From positions 868,001 through 932,000 of the forward strand of contig WTXD01000003.1 in assembly GCA_022496205.1 (NCBI GenBank): a DNA stretch of 64,000 nucleotides, in the 5' to 3' direction. Source of the DNA: Gloeopeniophorella convolvens. Lineage: Eukaryota > Basidiomycota > Agaricomycetes > Russulales. The notes below the pieces were generated by a model that searched no databases, had not been told where the DNA came from, and was given only the letters and a program-made list of their open reading frames with translations. Made by a program: the position numbers and the translations under genes. Below are positions 23,280 through 34,589 of the stretch, in pieces (the first letter of the stretch is position 1; each line of letters opens with the position of its first letter).

Positions 23280-24215
23280 ATGACAAACGCAGACTTGTCC
23301 CCCTCGAAATTCTCGTTTGCACTTCCCGTTCATCCATTTGACGACCCGCGAGCCGACCTCATCCTCCGCACCAGCGATGGTGCTAACTTCCGTGTCCACC
23401 AGATCATCCTTTCCCTAGCCTCTACAGTATTCGCCGACAAAATCGACGCATTGCCAAAGAACGAGGATCATGATCCACCCACCATCGAGCTTCAGGAAGA
23501 CTCCAAGGCTCTCAACCTTGCCTTACGCCAATGCTATCCACTACCGTGTACTGAAATCACGGAGCTCCAAGACGCTCACCGCATCCTCGAGTTTTCGCGC
23601 AAGTACAAGATCGAAAAGCTGCGGCAGGTGGCCACCCGCTGTCTTACGGACTCGATCGAACGTCACCCTGTGGGCACATACGCCATCGCTGTCGCCCACG
23701 GGTTCGACTCCATCGCGGTGCAGGCCGTCAAGGCTTCGCTGAGCGTCCCGTTCCCCCGCCTCCAGAGCCCGTCGCTGCAACACGTCACGGCCGAGCAATA
23801 CCAGCTTCTCATTCAGTATCATGCTGCTTGCGGCGCCGCCGCTAGCGCCGTCGCGTCGGACCGGAAGTGGTTCCCTACGCTGCTTGGGTTCATCGCAACT
23901 GCCAAGGGCGACCTGACCTGCGCATGCACCGTCCAAGATTTCCTGTCCCCACCATCAAGCAAGCCCTCCGACGCGTCAGGTTCCCCAGCAGATCGCTACT
24001 ACGGCCCTTGCTATCTATGGAGCTACTTGCATCGCGCCGCGCTTGTCCTCGCGTCTCATCCCAGTGTTAGCGCAGTCACAGCTGAGGCCTTCGTCTTGAA
24101 GGATATGGACTGTTCCACGTGCCCTCGTAAGACGGCAAAGCGCGACTTGCTCGAGTTCAGCCAGCGCTTTGCAACAGCAATTCAGCAAGCCATCGAAAAG
24201 GTGAGCGCCTTCTGA
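23280..24215 (+). CDS. BTB/POZ domain protein B, 311 residues
   Basis: A single exon, clearly paralogous to protein A along its whole length. The BTB region reads D-L-I-L-R-T-S-D-G-A-N-F-R-V-H, then L-S-L-A-S-T-V-F-A-D-K. The shared central blocks are A-L-R-Q-C-Y-P, L-E-F-S-R-K-Y-K, Y-A-I-A-V-A-H-G-F and V-T-A-E-Q-Y-Q-L-L-I-Q-Y-H. The C-terminal half has C-A-C, L-W-S-Y-L-H-R-A-A-L-V-L-A and C-S-T-C before a helix ending A-I-E-K. The last codons (G-A-A-A-A-G then GTGAGC) look like a splice donor, so the last four residues may instead be intron and a further exon could exist. The gene has its own TATA box. Confidence 0.85.
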   Translation: MTNADLSPSKFSFALPVHPFDDPRADLILRTSDGANFRVHQIILSLASTVFADKIDALPKNEDHDPPTIELQEDSKALNLALRQCYPLPCTEITELQDAHRILEFSRKYKIEKLRQVATRCLTDSIERHPVGTYAIAVAHGFDSIAVQAVKASLSVPFPRLQSPSLQHVTAEQYQLLIQYHAACGAAASAVASDRKWFPTLLGFIATAKGDLTCACTVQDFLSPPSSKPSDASGSPADRYYGPCYLWSYLHRAALVLASHPSVSAVTAEAFVLKDMDCSTCPRKTAKRDLLEFSQRFATAIQQAIEKVSAF

Positions 24216-25049
24216 CCATCGCCTTCTCCCAGCCATGCTGACCTCAGGGGTTTGTGATGTCAGATACCTTGCCCTGACATTCGACTGACCAGCAAACCTC
24301 CGCGCGTGCTACCTTACCCGCTATTTTTCGATGCAGTCAAAAGCCCCTTCGTCTTTGGGAAGGAGACCGCTAGTCCGAAGACCGCTACTAGGGTGTGTTG
24401 CTATATATGCAGAGGCTGTCACTCGCTCTGACAATTATTGCAGCCTTCTACTCCAGTCACGAAGACAGGTTCGAAATGATCAGTCTGGAAGAGTCACACT
24501 AGGGGTCCATGGTCCGCGCTCAATTCAACGACGCTATGTATGGGTGGCCTCTGCGATACCCGAAAAAGACTGCCCGTCATTTAGCAGAAACAAGCATTTA
24601 CTCCGTACAATAGGATTTCATAGCATTATAGCGTAGTCAAAGCAAAGTTTATGCACAGTATGTTACCAATCAAAGCGCCTCGAGCATGCGGTAAATATCC
24701 ATTGGTTGTACACCAGGCTGGTGTGGGGACTGGCGACAGCGTCGTTGAGACGAAATCTCAGCTGATGGCGTTCAGGTCGCCTACCTGCCTCGCCTACTTG
24801 GCTGGTGTGCATTGTTATGAGATCAATTGCGCTCAGGAGATTTGTTCGGAATATCCCCCTCAGCTCTTCAGCAAAAGCCGGGGAAACATAGTATTCAAGC
24901 AAGGGGTTGCCCAGCATTATATAGTAGTGGTGGTAAGCCTTGGGAAGTATGGACTGTCCGGAGATGCCTCGGCCGCGCATGACTGGGAACACAATGGCAC
25001 GTATCAGCATCACCGTACCAACCAGGCGGCGACGGCGTAATACCCACAC
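24216..25049. other. Intergenic, 830 bp
   Basis: It lies between BTB gene B and the SRPBCC gene, whose 3' ends converge. Open frames here are short and overlap on both strands with no family features. Nothing else was recognised. Confidence 0.5.
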
Positions 25050-25764
25050 TCAAGCTTCCGAACGCGCCTTGAGCGCCGCCGCCATCTCATCGAACGACTG
25101 CTGCAGCTGTTTGCGCATGATAAACTTGATCACATACGCCAGCGGGCCAAAGAAGACGTGGTCCGTCTCGTACAGCGTCTTCCCGTCGGCCTCACTCAGA
25201 GTCTGGAAGCGCTCTGCGCCAAGCGTGCCCGGGATGTCCGGCACGTAGTTCCACGCAATGACGTGCCGCCCGTGGTCGAGGACCGAGACGACCTCGAACG
25301 AGCGCTGGAGCTTGACCGAGTCGTTCATCGTTGGCGGGATGTGCGCGCCAATGACTAGATGGTGGCCCACGGCAAGCGGTTCAGTCACCGGCTTTTTTTG
25401 TGCATCAGTGACTACCTGCTCGCGCCTGAATGGGGAATTCAGTGAGCACCACAGCCCCGACGTGGTTCTGATGCTGCGTCCGAGCCTTACGTGAATGGAT
25501 TCCTGCAGACGTTGACGGTGAGTACAGAACCAGGGCATGCGCATGCCACCCGATGCACGCACCACTCCTTGTATGCCGGAAAGTCAAGCAGGACGTTCCA
25601 GACTTTATCTCGAGGAGCATCTATCAAGACAGAAGCCCTGATAGAGAAGACGCCTTAAGGTGTCAGCAATGTCAAACTTTGAGTCAGCTGCCCATCTATT
25701 TATGTGCTTTCTCAAGCCTGTTGTACATACCTGACGTGCGTGGAGAAGACTGAGTGGTGGTCAT
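25050..25764 (-). CDS. SRPBCC/START-like (polyketide cyclase-type) domain protein
   Basis: A small protein of the helix-grip (SRPBCC) superfamily, which binds hydrophobic ligands in a central cavity. The N-terminal signature I-D-A-P-R-D-K-V-W-N-V-L-L-D-F-P-A-Y-K-E-W is typical, followed across a tiny exon by N-P-F-T. The core continues H-H-L-V-I-G-A-H-I-P-P and H-V-I-A-W-N-Y and ends with the long C-terminal helix F-D-E-M-A-A-A-L-K. Start ATG is at 25764; the first intron uses a GTCAGG donor. Stop TGA is at 25050-25052. There is no signal peptide. The ligand is unknown. Confidence 0.75.
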
Positions 25765-26081
25765 AGAGCAACCACGGTGACTGTTTGGCTCAACCCGGTC
25801 GGTCCGTGACTGGTTCGGCGCCCTGGGGGTGACGTAATCCGTGGTCATCGCGGGACCAAAAGTCAAGAAGAGGTCGCTGGAAACACCGCAGGTACTGAGG
25901 ATTTGCCTCATGCAGGCGGAAATGGCGTCTCCGTGGCATTAAATGAGGCCTCAACGCCCTCAGGGTTCTCATGATCTCGCTGACGAACATACAATTTCAA
26001 CTGAACCGCGAGTTCAGCGAGAAACGGGCTTGCCGCTGGATTTTGGCTGGGACCGTACTGATGCACACGCACGTAGCTACA
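25765..26081. other. Intergenic between the SRPBCC gene and RPF1
   Basis: About 320 bp holding the SRPBCC promoter and the RPF1 terminator. No motif was recognised. Confidence 0.4.
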
Positions 26082-27517
26082 TCATAAGAAAAATGTACGC
26101 CTCGACGTCTCGAGCTCCGGCTGTAGGTCGCTCAATGAGTGATGATGCCACTCGAAATTGTAAATTCAAGCTCACCTTCCAGACCCATTCGTACTCGTCT
26201 GCCTTCGGCGGCACCTTCTTAGGGGTGTTTTCGTCCTTCTCCGGCTCCTCTTCGTCGTCTTCTCGGGCATCGCCAGCGGGGTCCTCCAGCCTCTCCTCTG
26301 GCCCGTCGAAGCTGTCGAATTCCAAAGGTTTCGCGACATCTCCCAGGTAGTTGACAGCCGGTAAGCCTTTCTTCAGTGAGCGTAACTTGAGAGTAAATCG
26401 AGGGCCAATCTCCTGGAGAGCAACCTTTTCTGTCGAGCGGAACGCGTATCTGCATGGAAGAGTCCGGTCAGAATCTGGGCAAGCGTCGGTTCATGGCAGG
26501 GCTCACCGATGCCGCCGGAAGAACAAAAAGTCTCGTTGGTTATGCAGTGTGACGACTTGCCGACCCTGGAACTCGGGCAATGGCGGAAAGAAGGTCTGGA
26601 ACATGCGACCGACGGTGTGACCGAGGCGTGTTACGAAGTTGTTGAGCACAAGCTCGGGGTTATGGGGCGACGCTCGCGCATGACCCTGCTCGGCGGTAGT
26701 CAGCGGATCAAATACAACGCTATACAACTTGTATGGCACTGAGATACGTACGAAGATCTGTTTCGTGAGTTCGATTGAGGTTAGTTTGAAGTATGCAGTG
26801 GGCCCATCAGGTAAGTGCACCAGCGTAATCGCGTCTGCTCTGTGGTTTAGCAAACGTCTGGTATGAACCGGGAATATGATACGCACTAGGCTTCTTCATG
26901 TTCTCGTTTACCACTATGAGGTTACTGAATCCCCTGCCGGCCGCCCACCCCGCGATCTTACCCACCTCAAAGCCCCGCGTTTTTGGCCGTCTGTGGAACT
27001 CTGCTCCTGGGAAGATCCCAACAAGCTCGTCACAAAACTCGTAGCTCACGCGCGTAGCCTTCGGCGACGTCGTGATGAGCACTTTTGGAGGGATGGTAGG
27101 GTCATCGTTAGAGGAAAAGTACGAAGCGAACGGATCGGATGCAATGTCGGCCGCTGCCTCGGCAGAGGGTTGTTGGGCCGCAGCAGATGTAGAGGAGGAT
27201 GGGTCTTGCGATGTACTCGAGGAAGGATCCGCCGTTAAGAAGGACGGGTCAAACTCGCGCGTGTTCTCAAGGGTACGCGGGACATTTTCTGTGAGCCGTT
27301 TCTATATCGTAAAGGCGCATCAGTCTACTGTAGGGTCTGAAAGAAACCATAGTGTGCGCACTTGTTTCGCCTTGGGATCGTCCGCCTCGCGCTTCGCATT
27401 CTCAAGTCTGCGTTGGAGCTTCGACTGGCCCTTCTCCTTCTTGGCCTTGCGGAATATTTCCTCGCGTTTATGCTTGTTTTTGATCGCGCTCAGCTCGAAT
27501 CTGTGTGCGCCGCCCAT
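26082..27517 (-). CDS. RPF1: Ribosome production factor 1 (Brix domain)
   Basis: Nucleolar pre-60S assembly factor with a Brix domain. The start at 27517 begins a basic, Lys/Glu/Arg-rich helical N-terminus ([10 protein letters not shown], then [12 protein letters not shown]). The Brix domain follows: [41 protein letters not shown], and R-T-F-F-P-P-type sequence near 26590, then [15 protein letters not shown]. The C-terminus is acidic, then a last small exon encodes R-R-T-F-F-L, stop TGA at 26082-26084. It is divergent from the p24 gene over 135 bp. MAK16, in the same assembly pathway, is about 10 kb away. Confidence 0.92.
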
Positions 27518-27652
27518 TTGAAGGCGGTGGAAGACAAAGTGCAAATGTCCAGTACGGGTTCCCACGGGGTGGACGCCCCTGGACACGGCGCGCGTGTTTC
27601 ATCACTGTGCTTTCTCTCATCCACGTCTTGCACGTCGGCCGTGCCAGGCGCC
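27518..27652. promoter_or_regulatory. 135-bp divergent promoter, RPF1 and p24
   Basis: The two start codons are only 135 bp apart, so the transcription units must share control sequence or overlap in their leaders. No defined motif was recognised. Confidence 0.4.
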
Positions 27653-28482
27653 ATGCTCTTCCCTTCACGTCCGGGGTTTTCTTTGCCATTATGCTTGCTC
27701 TTGTTTCTCTCGACCGTCAATGCACTTCACTTCTACCTCGATGCCAACGAAAAGCGGTGCTTCATCGAGGAAGTGCCTTCGGACACCGTCCTTGAGGGTG
27801 AGTAGCGCCAGGCCTTGCCACACATCGTCGTTCCCCAACTTGGGGCATCTTTCTTGCTAGGACACTACCGCGCGCTAGAGTGGAATGAGCAGTCGCAGGA
27901 GTACAAGATCAACGACGAGCTCGGCATCACCGTAGAAGTCACAGTGCGTCCCAGTCTTGTAAGCCGAGAGACTCGCTCACATCTCTGCAGGAAGTGGAGA
28001 CGGGCCACTCTGTTGTGAACACACGCGGCCCATCCGATGGCCGCTTCACCTTCACCTCGCATGACTCAGGTGACCACTCTATCTGCCTCTCGACCAACTA
28101 CTCGTCAACTTGGTTCGGCCCTATGGCACACATCCGCCTGCACCTCGATGTTGTCGTCGGCTCCACGAAACCCGACAGCGACCATGACCGCGGCCACATC
28201 TCGTCCCTCGCGAGCAGGATCCGTGACCTGAACATGAAAATTGAGGACATCCGCCGCGAGCAGCAGTACCAGCGCGAGCGCGAGGCCGACTTCCGCGACC
28301 TTTCCGAGGTGACGAATTCGCGAGCGGTGTGGTATAGCATTGCGCAAATCAGTGTGTTGCTCGTGACGTGCGCGTGGCAGCTGCGACATTTGAGGGTAAG
28401 TCATACAGCTTTTTTGCCCAGTGCCAGCATTGACGATGATTCGGAATTCCAGAGGTTCTTTGAGGATCGGAAGATGCGGTAG
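27653..28482 (+). CDS. p24 family cargo receptor (emp24/gp25L/TMED, Erp1-like)
   Basis: Type I membrane protein cycling between ER and Golgi in COPII/COPI vesicles. The start ATG at 27653 gives a signal peptide with a leucine-rich core (L-P-L-C-L-L-L-F-L). The mature N-terminus A-L-H-F-Y-L-D-A-N-E-K-R-C-F-I-E-E and S-I-C-L-S carry the two GOLD-domain cysteines. A coiled-coil stalk follows (I-R-D-L-N-M-K-I-E-D-I-R-R-E), then one membrane helix (about 28320-28390). The last exon encodes R-F-F-E-D-R-K-M-R, a cytosolic tail with the diphenylalanine and basic coat-binding signals of the family. Introns interrupt after the codons for L-E-G, V-T and H-L-R. Confidence 0.93.
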
Positions 28483-28549
28483 TCCGGTCACAGCTGCATA
28501 TAATCTATATGTTCCGAATACATTATACCATCTCTTTGGTTAAGTGTGC

Positions 28550-29995
28550 TCAATCGTCAGTCCCCTCGATCTTCAATATCACTTTTCTCTTGAACGCGCC
28601 AGAGGCAACCCCCTGGAAGACCTCCCTGACCGTACTCGAGGCCTGTTCATCGCTCACACTTTCGTCAATGGTGATGATTTCGTGCTTGGGCTCCTTGAGC
28701 TGCGAAGCCGTCGCGTCAGCCAACCGTTTCCGCTTTCGAGGAGGTTGACTTACCTGGCCCGACGCCATGGCCTTTGCAAGGTCCCCGAAGATCTGAGCCT
28801 GTTGTCCGCTGTTCTCCTGGAACCAACGGCTTAGCCAGAAACCGTGAGTCGTAAGATTCTTGAATATGAACAAGGAGGATGGAAAGGTAAGGGGCCGCTT
28901 TGCCATGGCGCCATATGTCACCAGGTGTGCGCTGCTACCCAGAAGGCCAGCCATGGACGTAGTGGAGTCTCCGCCGACGCAGTTCAATCCGAGGCGGAGA
29001 TCCTTCGTTCAAGTGGTTAGCACGTAGCTGTGCCAATTCAAACGAGCTGAGACCTGGCCGTTAGTCCACTCCTTGACCTTTGCCCTGATTGCCTTCTTGT
29101 CTTTCAGTTCCTCGTATGTGAGCACGTGTGTAGCACCCAGGTCCTTGAGTTCTTGTTTGAGCGCATCTATGTCATCCCTGCGAGTGCCAGATTAAAGTCC
29201 ATCGAGTTCGATAGCGTAGCACATACCGATCCCTGACAAGGTTGATAGAGTTCAGCCCTGCGTTCCTCGCGAGCTGTATGACTGCTTGACCGACCTAAGG
29301 TCGCAGCAATCAGCTGTGCGTCGCCGTTCGTCAAGAAGACAGCGTGGCGCACCGCGCTGTTCGCCCCGTTCTGAATGACCCAGTCGCCTTTCCCCAGGGT
29401 GGTGTATTGCGACAGAAGGCACTGCGCAGTCGCAGGGTTGACCTGTCACAATGCACATACACACAAGTAAGCTCGAGTTCCACTCGTGCATCAATCAACC
29501 GCGCACCATCATCGTCGCCGCGTGCACCTCCGAAAGTCCGTCCAGCTTCGGCACCTTCAGGACCTGCGACTCATGCACGTTCGCCGCGCTCCTCCACGTC
29601 CCGACCTGTGGCGCGCGCATAATCACCCAGTCGCCCCGCTCCAAGCCCCGCACGCCGTCCCCGACGCCCGCGACCTCCGCAAGCGCCTCGTTCCCGCCGA
29701 CGAAGGCGGTGCCCTGCACGCCCGGGACAGACACCGGCCGTGGCTTCGCTGGGTACACACCCTCAATCACGTTCACGTCGGCCGGGTTGATCGGCGAGAG
29801 CACGAAGCGCAGGTTCACGGTCTGTGGTGCGGGCGCGCCGGGCGTGGGGATCCTGTGCGCGCGCACGACCTCGTGGGGCTGGCCGTTCTCTGAGTAGAGT
29901 ATTGCGCGGTGCGCCTGCGCGCGGGACGTCGTCGAAAACGCGCGCGCGCATGCGTGCATTGGCGCCCTTCTCGACGCGAGTCCGAGAATGGCCAT
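28550..29995 (-). CDS. ETR1: Mitochondrial trans-2-enoyl-CoA/ACP reductase
   Basis: Last enzyme of mitochondrial type II fatty-acid synthesis, reducing the enoyl thioester with NADPH; MDR superfamily. The start at 29995 provides a mitochondrial presequence rich in Arg and Ala with S-T-T-S-R. Family blocks in order are P-I-N-P-A-D-V-N-V-I-E-G-V-Y-P, V-P-G-V-Q-G, G-D-W-V-I, A-A-T-M-M-V-N-P, G-D-W-V-I-Q-N-G-A-N-S-A-V, then across an intron G-Q-A-V-I-Q-L-A (the nucleotide-binding helix), L-R-L-G-L-N-C-V-G-G and G-A-M-A-K-R-P-L. The Tyr in G-V-Y-P matches the family's catalytic position. After F-G-D-L-A-K-A-M the end is diverged and acidic. Stop is at 28550. Confidence 0.9.
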
Positions 29996-30095
29996 AGTGG
30001 TAACGAGGAGAGTGGGGTCAATGGAGTCGACGTTGGCATCGGGTGACACTTGAAGCGCGCCTACTGCCCAAGTGCACATGATCTCTGCGCTCTGT

Positions 30096-30101
30096 CACGT
30101 G
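30096..30101 (+). promoter_or_regulatory. CACGTG box upstream of ETR1
   Basis: CACGTGGG lies about 100 bp before the ETR1 start, in the 190-bp gap separating ETR1 from the 3' end of the ligase gene. A half-matching ATCACGTC follows within 15 bp. Function is inferred from the motif only. Confidence 0.35.
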
Positions 30102-30186
30102 GGGGATCACGTCCCACCGACACCCAAGAGGCGGACACTTCAGGGCATACGACACGCGAAATGAAGATGGGGATTGCAGCGATACT

Positions 30187-33100
30187 CTACTTCTCGCGAA
30201 AAAGGACAAAACGCTCGTAATCTCCCTTGGACATTTCCAACTCACCATGCTTCAGCACCTCCATATCAATCCCCCACACCTCCTTGCGCGGCCGCCCTCC
30301 ACCCGACCGCGCCCCTTCCAGCAGCTGGACCGCGCGCTCCTTGTACGCACGGCCCTCTTCCGTCTTATCGTCCAGCAACAGCACCCCGCGCTGGGCACCA
30401 TTACGCGGCGCCAGCGAGCCGGGGGCAGCGCCCCTGGTCCACCCGCAGCCAAGCAAGAGGGCCTCTAGCGAGCCAATGACGCGGTGGTCGGGGACGATGT
30501 CGGAGCTGGGCCGACGCCACCAGGGGCGTGTCGAGCGCGGTGGTCGTCCGATCCACACGAGCGACTCGGCTAGGAGGTCAGACAGACAGGACAGGTGGGG
30601 CTTCTTGCGGAACGGTCTTGGGGGCGGCAGAGAATCTGTTAGATCGATGACGACCGGTAGAGGCGGATTCGTAGGCTTTGTGGGCGTGTAGGAGTCTGAT
30701 TGTCGAGGTGCTCCGGCCTGGGCTGGCGAGGACGCCGGTGGAGTCGGCAAAGGCGAATCGGCAGAGCACTGGGAAGGTGGGATGTGCCCTCTGGCAGATG
30801 ATGAACGCGAGTTACGGCTGTTGGGTACATCCGGCAGCAATGGTGAGTCCGTGTCAGGAGAAAATCCAATGCGACGCGTTTGCTTTGAAGGTGCAAGTGG
30901 TTGAGCGAGCTTGAGCCTCTTCGGCGGCGGGCTTGGATACAAACAAGGGCTCCGTGGTGTGCCCACACGGGTCTTGGCTCTGGCCGGGGAAGGAATCGGG
31001 GGCGGATTGGGCACGTCATTCTCGTCTACGTTCAAACGCCGTTTCCTGGGTGCAGTGCGCGGTGAATGGATCTGCTTTGGAGATCGTGGGTCTGGAGCAG
31101 GGACTGCGGCTGAAGCTGGGGATTGGGTGACGTTGGTCAAAGATACGAGTCTCTTCGCCGCCAGCGTTGGGCGCACAGCATCTGACTCCTTCCCAAGTGC
31201 TTGAATTCGAGAAGGAGCCGCCGCGGTGGACTCGCGATCTTGAGAACCATGAGATGACGCCTGCGCCTCGATACCGTCCGAGACCGCTAGTTTCGCAAGC
31301 CACTCTTTGTAGAGCTGTCGTCGGTTTTCGGGTGACCTGACACCCTCCTTCACCGCCTTTCCCCATAAGTCGCTGACCCAGTCCGTCACTTCCTTATTCG
31401 ACGGGTCGCGGCCAATAGACTCGTGTGCGATGCGCTGCAGCTCTTCAATAGATGCACCGTTACGCCAGTCACGCTCGGCGCGGCGATGCAGCTTGGTCAT
31501 GCGCGGCCAGCGCAGTTCGTAGAACTGAAACAGGAACACGATCAGAAGTGCACTGCGTGAGACGCGACATACATGCGCACCGTGCAGTTGTCCGCTTTCG
31601 TGAACCCACCGCCATACACCTCTCCGAGTAACGGCACGTGCAGCATGATGGACGGAGGCGGGATACCGGGAAACAACGTGACCTTATACGGGAGGCCAGG
31701 GTACATCTTCTCCGAAGATGTATCAAAGGTCGTCCACCCAGGTCCACTAAGACGCCTACCTTTGTTCTGGCATCGTATTCGGAGAGATCTGTAGCCTTGA
31801 AACGTAAAGTCGCTTCCTCGACTTCTTCGCGGCTAGGCAGGTATGATACAGAGAAGTACACCTGAAAGTGCGGAGATACATTGGGCTGTCCACAGCATCC
31901 GTTCAATATGCGCCACATGGCATAGATTGGGAAACTCACATCTCCACGAACAGCTTCTGCATTTGCTAGGACACCGAGGTAGAACGTCGTAAACGCATCA
32001 GGACCAACTGTATGCGCATCAGTAACTCGGCTCGGTTGCGGACCTTATTGCTAACATACCTCTGAGATCTCGTCCTCTGTCCTTCTCCCACGAGGCCCCC
32101 ACGACCGCAAGATCCAAGCAGTCGCCGTATCCGGGGATATAATCCCTCTTCAGCTTTACCCAAGGAAGCTGCCAGTCGCAGTACCGACTCTCCTCCGCCT
32201 TGAGCACGATACCCTCCTCGAAGTCGGCTAGATGCGCCGCCATGACCTCCCGCAGCCGATCCCGCGCACCATGCAACCCTCGAGGTCCTTTCATTGCGAT
32301 GGCCTGCCGCTGCGCAAGCATGGCATGTCCATGCTCTGGGGTGATAACGCGCTCCAGAAGCGCGCGTCTGTCCCCATATGGAGTCGAGAGTAACGAAGTC
32401 CCGTTGAGAAAAAGGATGTCGAAAAAGACTAGTGCAAGATGGCGCTCGCCGTCTCCTGCGGCATCCGATATCAGAGATGATTGGGAGCTAGAGCAGGGTA
32501 TGATAAGCGACGGGAAAAGTGACAGGATGTGGTGACCACACGCGCACAATTTATGATCTGCATCGGGATTTTTCCTGGGAGGCCGCGCACGCCTCGCTCT
32601 CCCGCCTTTCGCCGTGCTCTCTATCAAGCTCCGAATCCTCCAAAATTCTGGAGACAGCATCAGCGCCGACAGGAACATCGAGCCAGCAACGAACTCACCA
32701 TCAACACGGTCGTGAACATCAGAATACGCAACCATCTCCGCTTCGACAATGATGTCCTGCACGGGCGGTCTGTCCGACCCGCTGCTCGAACCCAGAGACA
32801 GTCCGAGCGCATCCAAGATGATCCTTCACCACCACCCAAAGTCAGCAAAATCACGACCCAACGGGCAACAGGCTACGACGCACGGATGCACAGCGCGTCG
32901 ATCCAACGTAGAATCGCGCCCGCTCTTGCTAAAAATCGTGATCTGTGGCGCGCCGCCAGGCAGCACACACACATGCACCTGCGCGCGCTCGCCGTCGTAC
33001 TTCGTCTCCGCCCAGACCGTGCGTGCGCGTGCGAGCCTCGCCAGCGCCAGCGCGCACCCGCGGCCCTTCTCGCACTTCGGTATCTGCACGCCCGCGCCGA

Positions 33101-34122
33101 CCCCGACGCGCGCCCAGCCCTCCTCCTCCTCCACAAACGTCGCGGCAGCCTCGAGCGCCCCGCGCACGCGGTACGCACCGAGCATCCGGCCGGCTGGGTC
33201 GCACGCGCGCAGCGCGTCCGCGCGGGCCAGCGGGCGCACCGCGTTCGCGCGGAACTGCACCAGCGCGCGGGTCCCGCGCGCCGCGGGGTAGAGCAGCGGG
33301 CGGAGGTCCTTGAGCACAAGCTGCGCGATGACAGCCGCGGCGCGCGGCGTGCGGCCCGAGATGAGTGCGCGGAGGACGGCGTCGCGCGGGCGCGTGGGGA
33401 TGGCGAGCGTGCTGCGGCTGGCGCGGACAGAGGCGTCTGAGTAGGCGGAGTGCGCGGCGAGCTCGGTGAGGAGGGCATCGACGGCCGAGAGGGTGAGCGT
33501 ATCCTCGTCTGCGTCGTCATCCCTCTCCGTGCTCGCAAACTGTCGTTCGCCGGGGTGTATGTCAGTCGGTGTGGCAGGCACGAGCCGAGCGGGTGTATGC
33601 GCACCTCCTCGCCGCCCACAACGCGGCATACCACATCGCCCAGGCACCCCCCGCCATCTACTGTCTTCCAGCCGCTCAACATGCTCCCCCGGTGCCCTGG
33701 CTCCGTCGACAGGCCCAGCGCCCGGGCGAGCAGCCGCGCAAGCGTGGGCTCCTGCATGCCATACGCGCGGCGCGCGTCCTCCTCGGAGAACAGCAGGCGC
33801 AGCACGACGCCGAGCGTGCCGGCGGGCAGCGGCGCGTGGCGGGCGTGCAGCTCGCGCAACCACGTCTCGAAGAGCCGCAGCGCGGGGTAGGTGCCTGCCG
33901 GGGCTCTGGACGGGGCGTTGGCGGGGCGTGGGGGAATGCATGAGATGCGGTACACGAGGTCGACAAAGCTGCGCGTAGCGGATCAGTATAGAGTTGCTGG
34001 CGAGCGCGGAGTTCAGAGTGCACGACTGACAAAGAGAATGGGACGCCGCCACTGCGCGGGGCGGTCGAGTCAGTGTCGAGGCGGGCGCCAGTTGCCACGG
34101 GTGCCGAGATCGTCGCGTCCAT
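30187..34122 (-). CDS. ATP-dependent DNA ligase, LIG4-like, with long disordered C-terminus
   Basis: Nucleotidyltransferase-type DNA ligase. The start at 34122 (M-D-A-T-I-S) leads over an intron to F-V-D-L-V-Y-R-I-S and a helical N-terminal ligase domain. A 66-bp intron (GTGCGC donor, CTGAC, CGACAG) resolves an apparent frame change near 33570. Motif I is K-Y-D-G-E-R-A-Q, with the lysine that takes AMP. Motif III is V-E-A-E-M-V-A-Y-S, motif IV E-E-G-I-V-L-K-A-E and motif V W-V-K-L-K-R-D-Y. The OB-fold domain continues L-A-V-V-G-A-S-W and, after introns, G-G-G-F-T-K-A-D-N-C and F-Y-E-L-R-W-P-R-M-T-K-L-H-R. About 300 Ser/Pro/Arg-rich residues follow, where LIG4 proteins normally carry BRCT repeats; none is visible. 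A role in end joining is inferred from family only. Confidence 0.82.
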
Positions 34123-34589
34123 GAACGGGAATCGGGTTGCTCGTCCGTGAATAAGTTACGCAATAAGTAGACCGAGGGGAAAACGAGGCGTGGCAGAGTC
34201 AGAATCACAAATGCATGGTTCCGATGGCGCGAGGGTGATTGTTTTTTTGTTGAGCGATGGAATCCGTTGGATGGTCGACCCGAGACGAGACATGGCCGTG
34301 GGAGAGTCGAGCGATCAACAACCCGCGTCTGGACAAGGCGCGCGTACCCGCCACAATTACAGCGAACATGCCCTAGGGGTGTCGACAGTGTACCAAGGGA
34401 AAATGGATTGAGTCAGTGCGTATTTACATCGATGAGCAGGCACGGTACGCCGCGCCAAATATGCAGATGGTGTCTATTTACATAGATAAGCAGTAGTTCC
34501 AAAGTGGTGCATATATGCAGTTGCAACAAGCATCCGAAACGCGCCGGCGCGGTGGCTGGCACCACGCACAGCACATGGGTTCTAGTGGC
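34123..34589. other. Intergenic between ligase and MscS genes
   Basis: About 470 bp containing the ligase promoter and the terminator of the MscS gene. No distinct motif was recognised. Confidence 0.4.

Noticed and set aside
33540..33600. Frameshift in the DNA ligase gene
   Set aside because: A 66-bp GT-AG intron in phase 0 with a CTGAC branch site accounts for the change of frame.
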